DNA from: Burkholderiaceae bacterium
GTDB lineage: Bacteria; Pseudomonadota; Gammaproteobacteria; Burkholderiales; Burkholderiaceae_C
Length of the DNA stretch: 64,000 nt
Reading direction: 5' to 3'
Assembly: GCA_913776825.1 (NCBI GenBank)
Contig: CAJYPV010000017.1
Span: 124,001-188,000 of the forward strand
Part shown: positions 8,575-17,214 of the stretch, in pieces
How the letters are laid out: the number at the start of each line of letters is the position of its first letter
Numbering within the stretch: position 1 is the first letter of the stretch
Notes under the pieces: generated by a model
The model's input: only the letters and a program-made list of their open reading frames with translations
Told to the model about the DNA's origin: nothing
The model's database searches: none
Position numbers and translations under genes: made by a program

Positions 8575-10449
8575 TCACTCCACCGTCACACTCTTCGCCA
8601 AATTCCGCGGCTTATCCACATCCGTCCCCCGCGCACACGCCGTGTGATACGCCAGCAACTGCAGCGGCACCGTATGCAGAATCGGGCTCAGCGCGCCGTA
8701 ATGCTCCGGCATCCGGATCACATGCAGGCCAGGCTCGCTCTCGATCTTGGTGTCGCCGTCGGCAAACACGAACAGCTCACCGCCGCGCGCCCGCACTTCC
8801 TGCATGTTGCTCTTGAGCTTCTCCAGCAGCGTGTCGTTCGGCGCCACCGTCACCACCGGCATCTGCGCCGTCACCAGCGCCAGCGGGCCGTGCTTCAGCT
8901 CACCTGCGGGATACGCCTCCGCATGGATGTAGCTGATCTCCTTGAGCTTCAATGCCCCCTCGAGCGCAATCGGATAGTGCAATCCACGCCCCAGGAACAA
9001 GGCATTCTCTTTGCGCGCGAATTCCTCGCTCCACGCAATGACCTGCGGCTCCAACGCCAGCACCGCTTGCACGGCGACCGGCAAATGACGCAATGCCTTC
9101 AAATGCTCGGCCTCTTGCTCGTCGGTCAGATGACCTCGCGTTTGCGCCAATGCCAACGTCAGCAGGAACAGGCCGACCAATTGCGTGGTGAAGGCTTTTG
9201 TCGACGCCACACCAATCTCCGCACCCGCGCGTGTGATGAATGACAGCGCGCATTCACGCACCATCGCGCTCGTCGCCACATTGCAGACCGTCAGCGTGTG
9301 CAGCATGCCGAGCGAACGCGCATGCTTGAGCGCCGCCAGCGTGTCCGCCGTCTCACCACTCTGGCTGATGGTGACGACCAACGTGCGCGGATTCGGCACG
9401 CTGTCGCGATAACGGTATTCACTGGCGATCTCGACATTGGTCGGAATCTTCGCAATGCTCTCCAGCCAGTACTTCGCGGTGGAACCGGCATAGAAGCTGG
9501 TGCCGCACGCCAGAATCAGCACCGAATCAATGTCCTTGAACACGCGGTAAGCACCATCACCAAACAACTCCGGTGTGACGCTCGTGATCGCATCCAGCGT
9601 GTTTGCAATCGCGACCGGCTGCTCGAAGATCTCTTTCTGCATGTAATGGCGATATGGCCCCAGCTCGGCCGCGCCACTGTGCGCATGCACCGTCCGCACT
9701 TCGCGCTCCACGGTCTGGAAACGGCCGGTCTCAGCATTCCGGGTGCTGATCCAGAAGCGACCCAATTGCAGGTCCACCACATCGCCCTCTTCCAGGTAGA
9801 CGATCTGATCCGTCACACCCGCCAAGGCCATCGCATCAGACGCCAGGAAGTGCGCGCCCGCATAGTCATCACGCCCCACACCCAGCACCAGCGGTGAGCC
9901 CTCGCGCGCGCCGACCACACGATGCGGCTCATCCCGGTGGAAGACCGCAATCGCATACGCGCCCTTCAGACGACCGACGGCTTGCTGCACCGCCTCCAGC
10001 AGATCGCCTTGATAGAACAGGTCGACCAGATGCGCGATGACCTCGGTGTCGGTCTGGCTGAGGAACACATAGCCGCGGCCCTTGAGCTCGGCACGCAGTT
10101 CGTCGTGGTTCTCGATGATGCCGTTGTGCACCAGCGCCACGCGGCCGGGACCTTGCGGCGCGTCCACGCCGGGACCATGCGAGAAGTGCGGATGCGCGTT
10201 GTGAACGGCCGGCACACCATGGGTGGCCCAGCGCGTGTGAGCGATGCCGGTGCCCGCCGCCACGCCGTCCTGCGCCGCGAGCGTCTGCAGTTCCGCGACG
10301 CGCGAGGTGCTGCGCGCCCGTCGCAATTGGCCGTCCTGATGGACCGCCACGCCACAGGAGTCATAACCGCGGTATTCCAGGCGCTTCAGCCCCTCGATGA
10401 GGATGGGAACGATGTCCTTCTGGCTGACCGCGCCGACGATGCCACACAT
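8575..10449 (-). CDS. glmS: Glutamine--fructose-6-phosphate aminotransferase (isomerising)
   Basis: A 624-residue GlmS that makes glucosamine-6-phosphate from fructose-6-phosphate and glutamine, the entry to peptidoglycan and LPS amino-sugar synthesis in the cytosol. The N-terminal nucleophile Cys2 follows the initiator (MCGIVGAV), so it is an Ntn glutaminase of class II. RGYDSCG and THTRW-like elements (AHTRWATHG) follow. Two SIS domains occupy the C-terminal half, with [17 protein letters not shown] and the end NLAKSVTVE typical of GlmS. Length matches the family. AGGAG is correctly placed before the ATG. The gene is divergent from the Lrp-type regulator, and its 3' end borders the defence island. 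Confidence 0.97.
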   Translation of the reverse strand: MCGIVGAVSQKDIVPILIEGLKRLEYRGYDSCGVAVHQDGQLRRARSTSRVAELQTLAAQDGVAAGTGIAHTRWATHGVPAVHNAHPHFSHGPGVDAPQGPGRVALVHNGIIENHDELRAELKGRGYVFLSQTDTEVIAHLVDLFYQGDLLEAVQQAVGRLKGAYAIAVFHRDEPHRVVGAREGSPLVLGVGRDDYAGAHFLASDAMALAGVTDQIVYLEEGDVVDLQLGRFWISTRNAETGRFQTVEREVRTVHAHSGAAELGPYRHYMQKEIFEQPVAIANTLDAITSVTPELFGDGAYRVFKDIDSVLILACGTSFYAGSTAKYWLESIAKIPTNVEIASEYRYRDSVPNPRTLVVTISQSGETADTLAALKHARSLGMLHTLTVCNVATSAMVRECALSFITRAGAEIGVASTKAFTTQLVGLFLLTLALAQTRGHLTDEQEAEHLKALRHLPVAVQAVLALEPQVIAWSEEFARKENALFLGRGLHYPIALEGALKLKEISYIHAEAYPAGELKHGPLALVTAQMPVVTVAPNDTLLEKLKSNMQEVRARGGELFVFADGDTKIESEPGLHVIRMPEHYGALSPILHTVPLQLLAYHTACARGTDVDKPRNLAKSVTVE

Positions 10450-10529
10450 GGTTGTCTCCTGAGACCGATTGCGAATGGCGGGATGCTAGGGATCTCTGAG
10501 ATCAAGAGGCTTTCAAAATTGAGGGTGAA

Positions 10530-10562
10530 ATGAAAGAATCCATCCACCAAATCTCAAGTTGA
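10530..10562 (+). CDS. Possible 10-residue upstream ORF duplicating the regulator start
   Basis: ATG at 10530 behind GAGGGTGAA opens a frame for MKESIHQISS that stops at 10562. The stretch AAATGAAAGAATCCATC (10528-10544) repeats the regulator's own start region AAATGGAAGAATCCATC (10587-10603) with one difference. The upstream copy has the better ribosome site. It may be a leader peptide or simply a duplication relic. Confidence 0.35.
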   Translation: MKESIHQISS

Positions 10563-10588
10563 ACGATCGTTTCAAAGAACATCATTAA

Positions 10589-11083
10589 ATGGAAGAATCC
10601 ATCACTTTGGATGCGCTGGACTTGAAGCTCCTGGATCTGCTTCAGGATGACGCATCCCTCTCCAACCAGGCGCTGGCCGATCGTGCCCATGTGTCGCCCG
10701 CGACCTGCCTGCGCCGCGTGCGCCGGTTGGTCGACACAGGCGTGATCGAGAAACAGATGGCCATCGTGTCGCCCGAAAAGGTCGGGGTGGGCCTGTCGGC
10801 GCTGGTGGAGATCACCCTCGATCGCCAGGGTGCCGAGCATCTGGACGACTTCGAAGCCCTCGTCGTCAGCGCGCCCGAAATCCAGCAATGCTGGCGGGTG
10901 GCGCCCGGCCCGGACTTCATCCTCGTCCTGCAAGTGCCCGACATGCCGGCCTATCACGCCCTCGTCCAACGGCTCTTCACCCAGCAGGCCAACGTTCGGA
11001 ACGTCAAAGCCTTCTTCAGCGTGAAGCGCGCGAAATTCGATCCACGGGTGGGATTGGGGGCGGCGTTGGGGCGGACGGCTTGA
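10589..11083 (+). CDS. Lrp/AsnC-family transcriptional regulator
   Basis: A 164-residue protein with an N-terminal helix-turn-helix (LDLKLLDLLQDDASLSNQ, then LADRAHVSPATCLRRVRRL) and a C-terminal RAM/AsnC ligand domain (from about residue 70, VGLSALVEITL). Such proteins assemble as dimers to octamers and respond to amino acids. It starts at 10589 with only a weak ribosome site, after a short upstream ORF with a stronger one. It is divergent from glmS across 139 bases, so it could control itself or glmS; the effector amino acid cannot be inferred. Confidence 0.92.
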   Translation: MEESITLDALDLKLLDLLQDDASLSNQALADRAHVSPATCLRRVRRLVDTGVIEKQMAIVSPEKVGVGLSALVEITLDRQGAEHLDDFEALVVSAPEIQQCWRVAPGPDFILVLQVPDMPAYHALVQRLFTQQANVRNVKAFFSVKRAKFDPRVGLGAALGRTA

Positions 11084-11212
11084 TGGGTCGAACTGGGGTG
11101 ATCCGCATGGGGGATCTGAAGGCACCGTTACTGGATATCGCGGTGCGAGGCGCCATCCATCACGCGCCAGGGGCAGGCTGAAGACGGCGATCGAGCGATC
11201 GATCGACCGAGC

Positions 11213-11291
11213 GAAGACGCCAGGAGCCGGCAGCCCGCTTCGCTCAGGCGCTCCGCATTCGCTCCGCGGGCCGCCGGCTCCTGACGTCTCG
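11213..11291. repeat. Long imperfect inverted repeat between convergent genes
   Basis: CAGGAGCCGGC at 11221-11231 pairs exactly with GCCGGCTCCTG at 11273-11283. Flanking GAAGACG and CGTCTC extend the arms with one mismatch, and GCCCGC/GCGGGC pair inside. The result is a roughly 75-base hairpin without a T-run, between the convergent regulator and rlmI. It could be a bidirectional transcription barrier or a repeat element; the rest of 11084-11381 shows nothing else. Confidence 0.65.
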
Positions 11292-11381
11292 AATCACCAA
11301 GGGGTGCGACGAGGTGCATGGCGCATCGCTGTGCCTTTTCGAGCGACCCTTTGGTCCTGGCTCGGGCAGCGCTTCAACGCG

Positions 11382-12563
11382 TCAACGCGTCAGGACCAGC
11401 AAGCCCTTCAGGTACTCGCCCTCGGGGAAGTAGAGCGTTTGCGGATGGTCGGGCGCGGCGCCGACGCGGTCCATGATGAGACCATCGACCGCCGCATCCA
11501 TGCCGGCGCCGGCCACGATCTTGTGGAACAGCTCCGGGCCGATGCCGCCCGAGCACGAGAAGGTGAACAGCAGGCCGCCCGGATTCAGCAGCTTGAGCCC
11601 CAGCCGATTGATGTCCTTGTACGCACGCGCCGCGCGCTCCGCATGGGACGCCGTGGGCGCGAACTTGGGCGGGTCCAGCACGATGGCATCGAAGCGGCGG
11701 CCCTGCTTGATCAGGTCGCGCAAGGTGTGATTGACGTCCGCATCCAGCGCCGTGTGACGGCTGGCCTCGAAGCCATTGAGCGCCACATGCGCGGTCGCCC
11801 GCGCCAAGGCCGGCGCCGACGAATCGACGCTGATGACGTCACTGGCCCCGCCCGCCAGCGCCGCCACGGAGAAACCGCCGGTGTAGCTGTAGCAGTTCAG
11901 CACGGACTGGCAGCCGTATTGACGGACGAGTTCGGCGAACTTCTTGCGGTTGTCCCGCTGGTCCAGGTAGTAGCCCGTCTTGTGGCCTTCGGCGACATCC
12001 AGGCTCAGCTGCCATTCATGCTCACGGATGACGATGGCGGTGTCGCCCTCGCCGCGCAGCCAGCCCGTGGCCGGCTCCATGCCCTCCAGGCTGCGCACGC
12101 TGGCATCCGAGCGCTCATACAGACGCGTCAGGCCGGTCGCCGCCAGCAGCAGATCGGCGATGTCCTGCTTCCAGCGCTCCATGCCGCAAGCGAGGAACTG
12201 CGCGCAGAGCGTGTCGCCGTAGCGGTCGACGATGAGGCCCGGCAGGCCGTCGGCTTCCCCATGGATCAGGCGCATCGCGTCCGACGCGATCGGCATGCGG
12301 GCGCGCAGCGCGATGGCGGCGTCGATCTTGCGCTGAAAGAAAGCGCGATCGATGCGCTCGGTCTCGTCGAAGCTCCAGGCGCGCACCCGAATCAGCGAGT
12401 TGGGACTGAAGGCGCCCCAGCAGAGAAACTGGCCCTCGGCGGACTCGACCCGCACGGTCTCACCCGGGTCGGCCTTGCCCTTCTCGATGGAGCCCTGGAA
12501 CACCCACGGGTGGCGACGCAGCAGCGAGCGGTCCTTGCCCGCACGGATTCGAATCACTTTCAT
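11382..12563 (-). CDS. rlmI: 23S rRNA (cytosine(1962)-C(5))-methyltransferase RlmI-like
   Basis: A 393-residue class I SAM methyltransferase. The N-terminal PUA-type domain begins with LLRRHPWVFQGSI, a close RlmI signature, followed by an EEHD-like middle region and the Rossmann methyltransferase domain with LNCYSYTGGFSVAA (motif I region), VSVDSS and VLDPPKFAP. E. coli RlmI modifies C1962 of 23S rRNA; substrate identity is inferred from similarity. The ATG at 12563 was chosen because the PUA domain begins there; the longer frame upstream lacks protein-like sequence. It lies 29 bases downstream of the AAA ATPase gene and may be co-transcribed with it. Confidence 0.9.
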   Translation of the reverse strand: MKVIRIRAGKDRSLLRRHPWVFQGSIEKGKADPGETVRVESAEGQFLCWGAFSPNSLIRVRAWSFDETERIDRAFFQRKIDAAIALRARMPIASDAMRLIHGEADGLPGLIVDRYGDTLCAQFLACGMERWKQDIADLLLAATGLTRLYERSDASVRSLEGMEPATGWLRGEGDTAIVIREHEWQLSLDVAEGHKTGYYLDQRDNRKKFAELVRQYGCQSVLNCYSYTGGFSVAALAGGASDVISVDSSAPALARATAHVALNGFEASRHTALDADVNHTLRDLIKQGRRFDAIVLDPPKFAPTASHAERAARAYKDINRLGLKLLNPGGLLFTFSCSGGIGPELFHKIVAGAGMDAAVDGLIMDRVGAAPDHPQTLYFPEGEYLKGLLVLTR

Positions 12564-12592
12564 GGGCGCGATTCTCCCCGATGCCGCCAGGT

Positions 12593-13777
12593 TCAGGTCG
12601 TCGATGCCGCCAGCACGGCCTGCGGCACCGGCGGCCATTGACCGGCCTCGTGGCGAGCCTGGAACCAGCGATGCATGGCCGCATCTTCCACCGCGTACTC
12701 GCCGCGGGCGGATTTCCACACCAATGCGGGCATTCGCTGTCGGAGCGACTCCAGCGCCCGCTGCACGGCGGGGACGGTGATGGGCTGCGCCAGCAGGTCG
12801 GTGTAGAAGCGCAGCGCCTCCGCGTCATACGGCCGGAAACGAGCACCCAGCTCCAGCATGCGCCAAAGCACCACCTGCTCAGTCGGTCTGAGGCCGAGGA
12901 AATCCGCCTCCAACTGGGCTTCATCCTCACGTTGCCGATCGACGGCCGCCTGCAGCAGCGCGACCTCGAAACGAACCGACAGATCCGCAAGAGGGCTCAA
13001 CACCTGTCCCAGCGCCGCCATGAAAAACTGCGGCCGATGCCCGAAGGCATCGAACGCCCCCTGCAGCGCAGCCTGGTCGACCGGCGCCAGCGAGGGTCGC
13101 TGAGACTCGATCAGCGAGGCGACATGGGCGATGAAATCCGGCCCCAGCGGCGGCATGCGCTGCACCTGCGAGCCGAAGAACGGCGCGGCATTGGAATTGA
13201 CCAGCCGGATCAGCTTGTCGCGGTCCGAACCCGACATCACCAGCATCAGCCGGACATCGCCAGGGCGATTCAACTGGTCCCGCGCGGATTTCAGCGAGGT
13301 CATGGCGGCCTCGCCGGCCTCGCTGGTGAGCGCATGTTGGGCTTCGTCGATGATCAGGGCGATCGGCTTGCCAGAGGTCTCATGCAACGCACGCAACGCA
13401 TCCACCAGCGTGAGCCCGTCCAGCTTGCCGATGCGGCGGGTGTCCACCTGCAGCCAGCCGGCGAGGCTGAGCTTGTCGACATCGGCCTTCTTCGCGGTGC
13501 GCGCGATCATGCCCAGCTGCGGCTCCAGCGCGCGCGCAATGGCGTCGGCGATTAGCGCCCCGGGATCCCGATGGGGATCGGCCCAGAGATCCACATAGAC
13601 CACGACCACGCCGCGGGCCTCCAGCACCGGCAGCAGATCACTCTGCAGAAAGGTGGATTTGCCGGTGCGGCGGGGCGCGGCCAGGAACAGGCCGTTATGG
13701 GCATCGCCCAAGAGCGACCTGCCTTGCATGGCAGTGGCCACTTCCTGCGCCAACCCGGTGCGGCGAAAGGCAATCAT
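12593..13777 (-). CDS. AAA-family ATP-binding protein of unknown role
   Basis: A 394-residue ATPase. Walker A APRRTGKST lies at 34-42, Walker B ALIIDEAQHAL near 145 and a sensor-type SGSDRDKLIRL near 192. A C-terminal region of about 130 residues looks like winged-helix (FLGLRPTEQVVLWRML, then VPAVQRALESLRQRMP). The arrangement resembles ORC/STAND-like ATPases that combine a P-loop domain with a DNA- or partner-binding winged helix. Five TTATCGG/CCGATAA motifs sit immediately upstream, suggesting tight or autogenous control. No specific family was recognised; a regulatory or defence-related role is possible. Confidence 0.72.
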   Translation of the reverse strand: MIAFRRTGLAQEVATAMQGRSLLGDAHNGLFLAAPRRTGKSTFLQSDLLPVLEARGVVVVYVDLWADPHRDPGALIADAIARALEPQLGMIARTAKKADVDKLSLAGWLQVDTRRIGKLDGLTLVDALRALHETSGKPIALIIDEAQHALTSEAGEAAMTSLKSARDQLNRPGDVRLMLVMSGSDRDKLIRLVNSNAAPFFGSQVQRMPPLGPDFIAHVASLIESQRPSLAPVDQAALQGAFDAFGHRPQFFMAALGQVLSPLADLSVRFEVALLQAAVDRQREDEAQLEADFLGLRPTEQVVLWRMLELGARFRPYDAEALRFYTDLLAQPITVPAVQRALESLRQRMPALVWKSARGEYAVEDAAMHRWFQARHEAGQWPPVPQAVLAASTT

Positions 13778-13780
13778 CGT

Positions 13781-13829
13781 TTATCGGACAATTATCGGCA
13801 TTCCGATAATTTATCGGCCTGGCCGATAA
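13781..13829. promoter_or_regulatory. Cluster of five TTATCGG/CCGATAA motifs before the AAA ATPase gene
   Basis: TTATCGG occurs at 13781-13787, 13792-13798 and 13811-13817, and its complement CCGATAA at 13803-13809 and 13823-13829. The first three starts are exactly 11 bases apart, about one helical turn, and the last pair forms the palindrome TTATCGGCC-TGG-CCGATAA region. The cluster begins three bases upstream of the ATPase start codon, so binding there would block promoter or translation start. The binding protein is unknown; the ATPase itself has a winged-helix-like end. Confidence 0.7.
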
Positions 13830-13849
13830 AACGCAATAAAGCGAGGCGA

Positions 13850-15586
13850 TCAGCGCTTCGCCGCAGGTCCCAAGGTGCCAAAGGCCCAGCCGATGTTGAG
13901 GCTGACCATCGGGGTGCTGTGCTTCTCGCCGCCCAGCGCCTTCCATTGGCCGACGCCCACTTTCACCCGCAGACGATCTCGCGCGGAGCTGCCTTCCCAC
14001 TGGCCCCAGATCTCCGCCTGGGTGACCGCGCCGCCGCCGACCGCGACCCCGCCGCCGCCCGCCGCGCCGACCATCCCTTCAGCACCGACACGGAAACCGC
14101 CGGCCAGGCGCCGCGTCTGCGCGCCGAGACCGAACATGCCGTAGGAGAACGCGCCCGCCTTGCCGAAGGCCGCGCTGCCCGCCTGGGCCGCGCCATACCA
14201 AGGACCGCCGAAATCGCGCGTCATGCCGATGCCCAGTCCGGTGACGGCGTCACGGGTGCCGTCCTTGAAGGCGAATTCCTTGAAGCGCGGCATGCTGAGG
14301 TACCACGACTGCGTGCGCACCGTGCCCGATTCCAGGGGCGGACTGTTCAGCACACGGGAGGTCTTCTCCAGCGGCAGCGCCAGCGACACACGCACCTGCT
14401 TGGCGTCGTAATGTCCCCACGGCGCGCGCATGTAGCCGGCATCGACCCGCAAGGTGGGGCCCCACGGCGTGATCCAGCGCAGCGTCGGGCCGGCGCGAAC
14501 CAGCCATCCGCTGCCGGTGTCCAGATTGCCGCCGCCACCCAGGCCGACCGACAGCTGCCCGCCGACCCGCAGCCGTTCGCTGAAAACGCCCCAGTCCTGA
14601 CCCGCGTTGGCCAGAATTTCCATGTAGCCATCGGTACCGCCGGACGCCGCGCCCGAGGCCTCCAGACCCCACCACGACGAGCCGTCGCCGAAGTACTGAC
14701 GCAGGTCGGCGCCCGCCTTGCCCTTGCGACCCGTCAATGCGCGACCATCGCGGGTGCGGCTGCCGCCGCCCGGCTTCTCGAGGCCCGCGCTCAGCGCGAT
14801 CTCATCGAAGCCCATGCCGGTGCGATCGCCCGCGCGCCCGCTCAGTCCCGAATCGGCCGGCGAGAAGCTCAGGAAGCGGTCCATCCGGCCGATCATGACC
14901 GTCCAGCCGGTGTCCTTGATGTTGCCGCTGGGGAATCGCACCTGCGCCACGCCGACGCCGGCGTACCAGTTGCCGAACTCGCCTCGCAGCGAGACCTCTG
15001 GCCGCAACATCAGTCCGCCGCCGGCCCGCACCCGATCCGAGCTCACCCCGCCGCCAGCGCCGGCATACAAGCCCGCGGCGGCATGCCAGTCGCCGCCCAG
15101 GCGCCAGCGACGCTGAGCCGTGAAGCCGGCGGTGAACAACCCGCCGTATTGGCCCTTTGCGGCGCCGTAGAACGCCGGGCCCAGACCCCAGTCTTCGTTG
15201 ACCGCGACCATGTAATTCAGCCCGAGCAGCGCAGTGCTTTCGCCGGTGGGCATCTTCAACGGCGTCCAGTTCATCTCGAACGCCGCCGGGCGGCTGTCGG
15301 TCGCGGTGACGATGCGGGCCTTGTCCTCGCCGGTCAGGCTGGTGCGGACGGGCGTGAGGGCAGTCGACGTTGGCATCGATGTCGATGTCGATGTCGATGC
15401 GGATGTCGACGAGCGGGACGTCATCTGGCCCCCTGCACCTGCTGGAGCGGCCGAGGCCGGCTCCGGCGCGGAAACCTGCGACTGGGCATGGACCTGCGCG
15501 CCGATCGCCATCAGCGCGGAGCACAGCAGCAAGGGACGGGAGGGCAATCGTTGGAGCGCGAGCGGGCGTGACATCGGACGAAGCAT
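13850..15586 (-). CDS. Exported outer-membrane beta-barrel-like protein
   Basis: A 578-residue protein from ATG 15586 (an alternative ATG is at 15574). A signal peptide with LLLCSALMAIGAQVHAQ is followed by a low-complexity Ser/Thr stretch (TSASTSTSTS) coded by GATGTC hexamer repeats. The remainder alternates aromatic and Gly-rich strands (YAGVGVAQVRF, GPTLRWITPWGPTLRV, VSLNIGWAF) as in outer-membrane barrels. No specific family was recognised. It starts 22 bases downstream of xerC in the same direction and may be at the end of that transcript. The terminal segment ends in AFGTLGPAAKR rather than a classical terminal phenylalanine, so barrel insertion is an inference. Confidence 0.65.
   Translation of the reverse strand: MLRPMSRPLALQRLPSRPLLLCSALMAIGAQVHAQSQVSAPEPASAAPAGAGGQMTSRSSTSASTSTSTSMPTSTALTPVRTSLTGEDKARIVTATDSRPAAFEMNWTPLKMPTGESTALLGLNYMVAVNEDWGLGPAFYGAAKGQYGGLFTAGFTAQRRWRLGGDWHAAAGLYAGAGGGVSSDRVRAGGGLMLRPEVSLRGEFGNWYAGVGVAQVRFPSGNIKDTGWTVMIGRMDRFLSFSPADSGLSGRAGDRTGMGFDEIALSAGLEKPGGGSRTRDGRALTGRKGKAGADLRQYFGDGSSWWGLEASGAASGGTDGYMEILANAGQDWGVFSERLRVGGQLSVGLGGGGNLDTGSGWLVRAGPTLRWITPWGPTLRVDAGYMRAPWGHYDAKQVRVSLALPLEKTSRVLNSPPLESGTVRTQSWYLSMPRFKEFAFKDGTRDAVTGLGIGMTRDFGGPWYGAAQAGSAAFGKAGAFSYGMFGLGAQTRRLAGGFRVGAEGMVGAAGGGGVAVGGGAVTQAEIWGQWEGSSARDRLRVKVGVGQWKALGGEKHSTPMVSLNIGWAFGTLGPAAKR
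15378..15407. repeat. GATGTC hexanucleotide repeat in a coding region
   Basis: GATGTC occurs at 15378, 15384, 15390 and 15402 with a variant GATGCG at 15396. On the minus strand it codes alternating Ser-Thr just after the signal peptide of the beta-barrel-like protein. Unit gain or loss would keep frame. Confidence 0.7.
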
Positions 15587-15608
15587 CGGAGGGATTCGCG
15601 GGTGAACG

Positions 15609-16538
15609 TTATTTCTTCTTCGCGCGGGGATGCGCGGCGTCGTAGACCTTGGCCAGATGCTGGAAGTCCAACCGGGTGTAGATCTGCGTGGTGGTGATGT
15701 TGGCGTGGCCCAGCAGCTCCTGGACACCGCGCAGGTCGCCGCTGCTTTGCAGCAGATGCGACGCGAAAGAATGGCGCAGCATGTGCGGATGCACATGGGT
15801 CGGCATGCCTGCGGACAGCGCCCGCTGCTTCAGCCGTTTGCGGATCATGTCGGGGCTCAGCCGCGCGCCGCGCGGCCCGACCAGCAGGGCCGGCTCTTGC
15901 TCGGCAGCCCACTGCGGGCGCAGCGTCAGCCAATGCTGCAATGCCGACCGGGCCTGGCTGCCCAGCGGCACGGCGCGGCGCTTGGCGCCCTTGCCCAGCA
16001 CCTGGGTTTCGGCCGCGTCCAGATCGACCCAGCCCGCCGACTGCGGATGGTGTCGCACATCCAGGCCGGTCAGCTCAGACACCCGCAACCCGCCGCCATA
16101 CAGCAGCTCGACGAGACACCGGTCCAGCGCCTCGGCGACCGGATCGGCGTTGTCCTGCTGGTGATCGGCCAGCCGCACCGCATCGTCCACGCCAAGCGCC
16201 TTCGGCAGGGGCTTGCCCTGCTTGGGCGCCCGCACATCGACGATCGGATTGGCATCGACCCGGCCCTGCTGCCCCAGCCAGCGGTACCAGCCGCGCCACG
16301 CCGAAAGGATCAGCGACAAGGTGCGCGGCGAGAGCTTCTGCTGATGCAGCTGGGCGAGGAATCGACGCGCCTGCAGGCTGGTGAGCTTGAGCAGCGGCAG
16401 GCCATCGGACTCGGCCATCTGGACCAGCCGTTGCAGGGCATCCTGATAAAGGATCAGCGTGCGCTCCGCCAGCCGACGCTGCACCCGCAGCTCGTCCAGG
16501 TAGCGCTGCTGGTCCTCAGTCAGGCTGGGAGACGGCAT
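15609..16538 (-). CDS. xerC: Tyrosine recombinase XerC
   Basis: A 309-residue site-specific recombinase that resolves chromosome dimers at dif together with XerD. The N-terminal core-binding (SAM-like) domain is followed by the catalytic domain with the full set: Arg in GLRVSELTGL, Lys in VLGKGAKRRAVP, HMLRHSFASHLL, His in LLGHANI, and the nucleophile Tyr in TTQIYTRLDF. Its 5' end overlaps the DUF484 gene by 23 bases, and dapF lies before that, the same order as in E. coli dapF-yigA-xerC. This placement argues for the chromosomal XerC rather than a phage or island integrase. Confidence 0.95.
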   Translation of the reverse strand: MPSPSLTEDQQRYLDELRVQRRLAERTLILYQDALQRLVQMAESDGLPLLKLTSLQARRFLAQLHQQKLSPRTLSLILSAWRGWYRWLGQQGRVDANPIVDVRAPKQGKPLPKALGVDDAVRLADHQQDNADPVAEALDRCLVELLYGGGLRVSELTGLDVRHHPQSAGWVDLDAAETQVLGKGAKRRAVPLGSQARSALQHWLTLRPQWAAEQEPALLVGPRGARLSPDMIRKRLKQRALSAGMPTHVHPHMLRHSFASHLLQSSGDLRGVQELLGHANITTTQIYTRLDFQHLAKVYDAAHPRAKKK

Positions 16539-17214
16539 GCGTGTCCGCGTGGAGCAGGCGCGAGAGCGCCGCGCTGGCGATCTCGCCGACCCGCGACAGG
16601 AACTCGGTGCCCATCTCGGCGGTGTAGCGGGTCGGATCCGGCGAACCCAGCACCAGCAGCCCGAACGCCTGCGACGGCGTGCCGGTGGTCAACGGCACCA
16701 GCGCGAGCGAGGCCACATCCTCTTCGAGCCAGCGGGCGGCTTCGAAACCGGAGTTGATGCCGCAATACGGCTGATGCAGGCTGCCGACGAAGGTCTTCAC
16801 ATCGGTGCTGACCTCGGAGGCGAACGGCGCCAGCGTCGGCCCGCCTTCCACCTGCCACAGCCGCAGATTGGCTTGCGGAATCAGGAACTGATGGCGCAGC
16901 TCACGCAGCAGCACTTCGGGCAACTGGCGGTCGTCGCGGGTGAGCATCAGCGCCAGCGTCCAGCGATGCAGGCGGTCGGCGATCGCGACGTTCTCCTGAC
17001 CGTTGCGGATCATCTCGACGATCTTCTGCTCCAGCCCCTTGATCTTGTCGCGCAGCAGTTCGGCCTGGCGCTCCTGCAGCGACACCGCGCGCTGGCCATG
17101 CGGATGGGAGATGCGCACATTCGCCAACAACTCGGCGTGACGCTCGAAAAATCCGGAATCCTTCGCCAGATAGTCGGCGATGTCCTGTTCGGTGATGCCT
17201 TCGATGCCGCTCAC
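16516..17214 (-). CDS. DUF484 (YigA-like) family protein
   Basis: A 232-residue protein beginning [20 protein letters not shown]. It has a helical N-terminus with a coiled-coil-like stretch ([18 protein letters not shown] near 52-70) and a GAF-like C-terminal half ending [14 protein letters not shown]. This is the DUF484 family, which in proteobacteria sits between dapF and xerC; its function is not established. It overlaps dapF by ATGA at 17211-17214 and xerC by 23 bases, so the three are translationally coupled. Confidence 0.9.
   Translation of the reverse strand: MSGIEGITEQDIADYLAKDSGFFERHAELLANVRISHPHGQRAVSLQERQAELLRDKIKGLEQKIVEMIRNGQENVAIADRLHRWTLALMLTRDDRQLPEVLLRELRHQFLIPQANLRLWQVEGGPTLAPFASEVSTDVKTFVGSLHQPYCGINSGFEAARWLEEDVASLALVPLTTGTPSQAFGLLVLGSPDPTRYTAEMGTEFLSRVGEIASAALSRLLHADTHAVSQPD

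Noticed and set aside
8575..8700. glmS ribozyme
   Set aside because: That ribozyme is upstream of glmS in Firmicutes; no such structure was seen in the 139 bases before this glmS.
13571..15571. A 666-codon plus-strand open frame
   Set aside because: Antisense to the beta-barrel-like gene, which has a signal peptide and strand pattern.
15609..16538. Island integrase
   Set aside because: The tyrosine recombinase sits in dapF-DUF484-xerC order and 7 kb from the island, so it is the chromosomal XerC.
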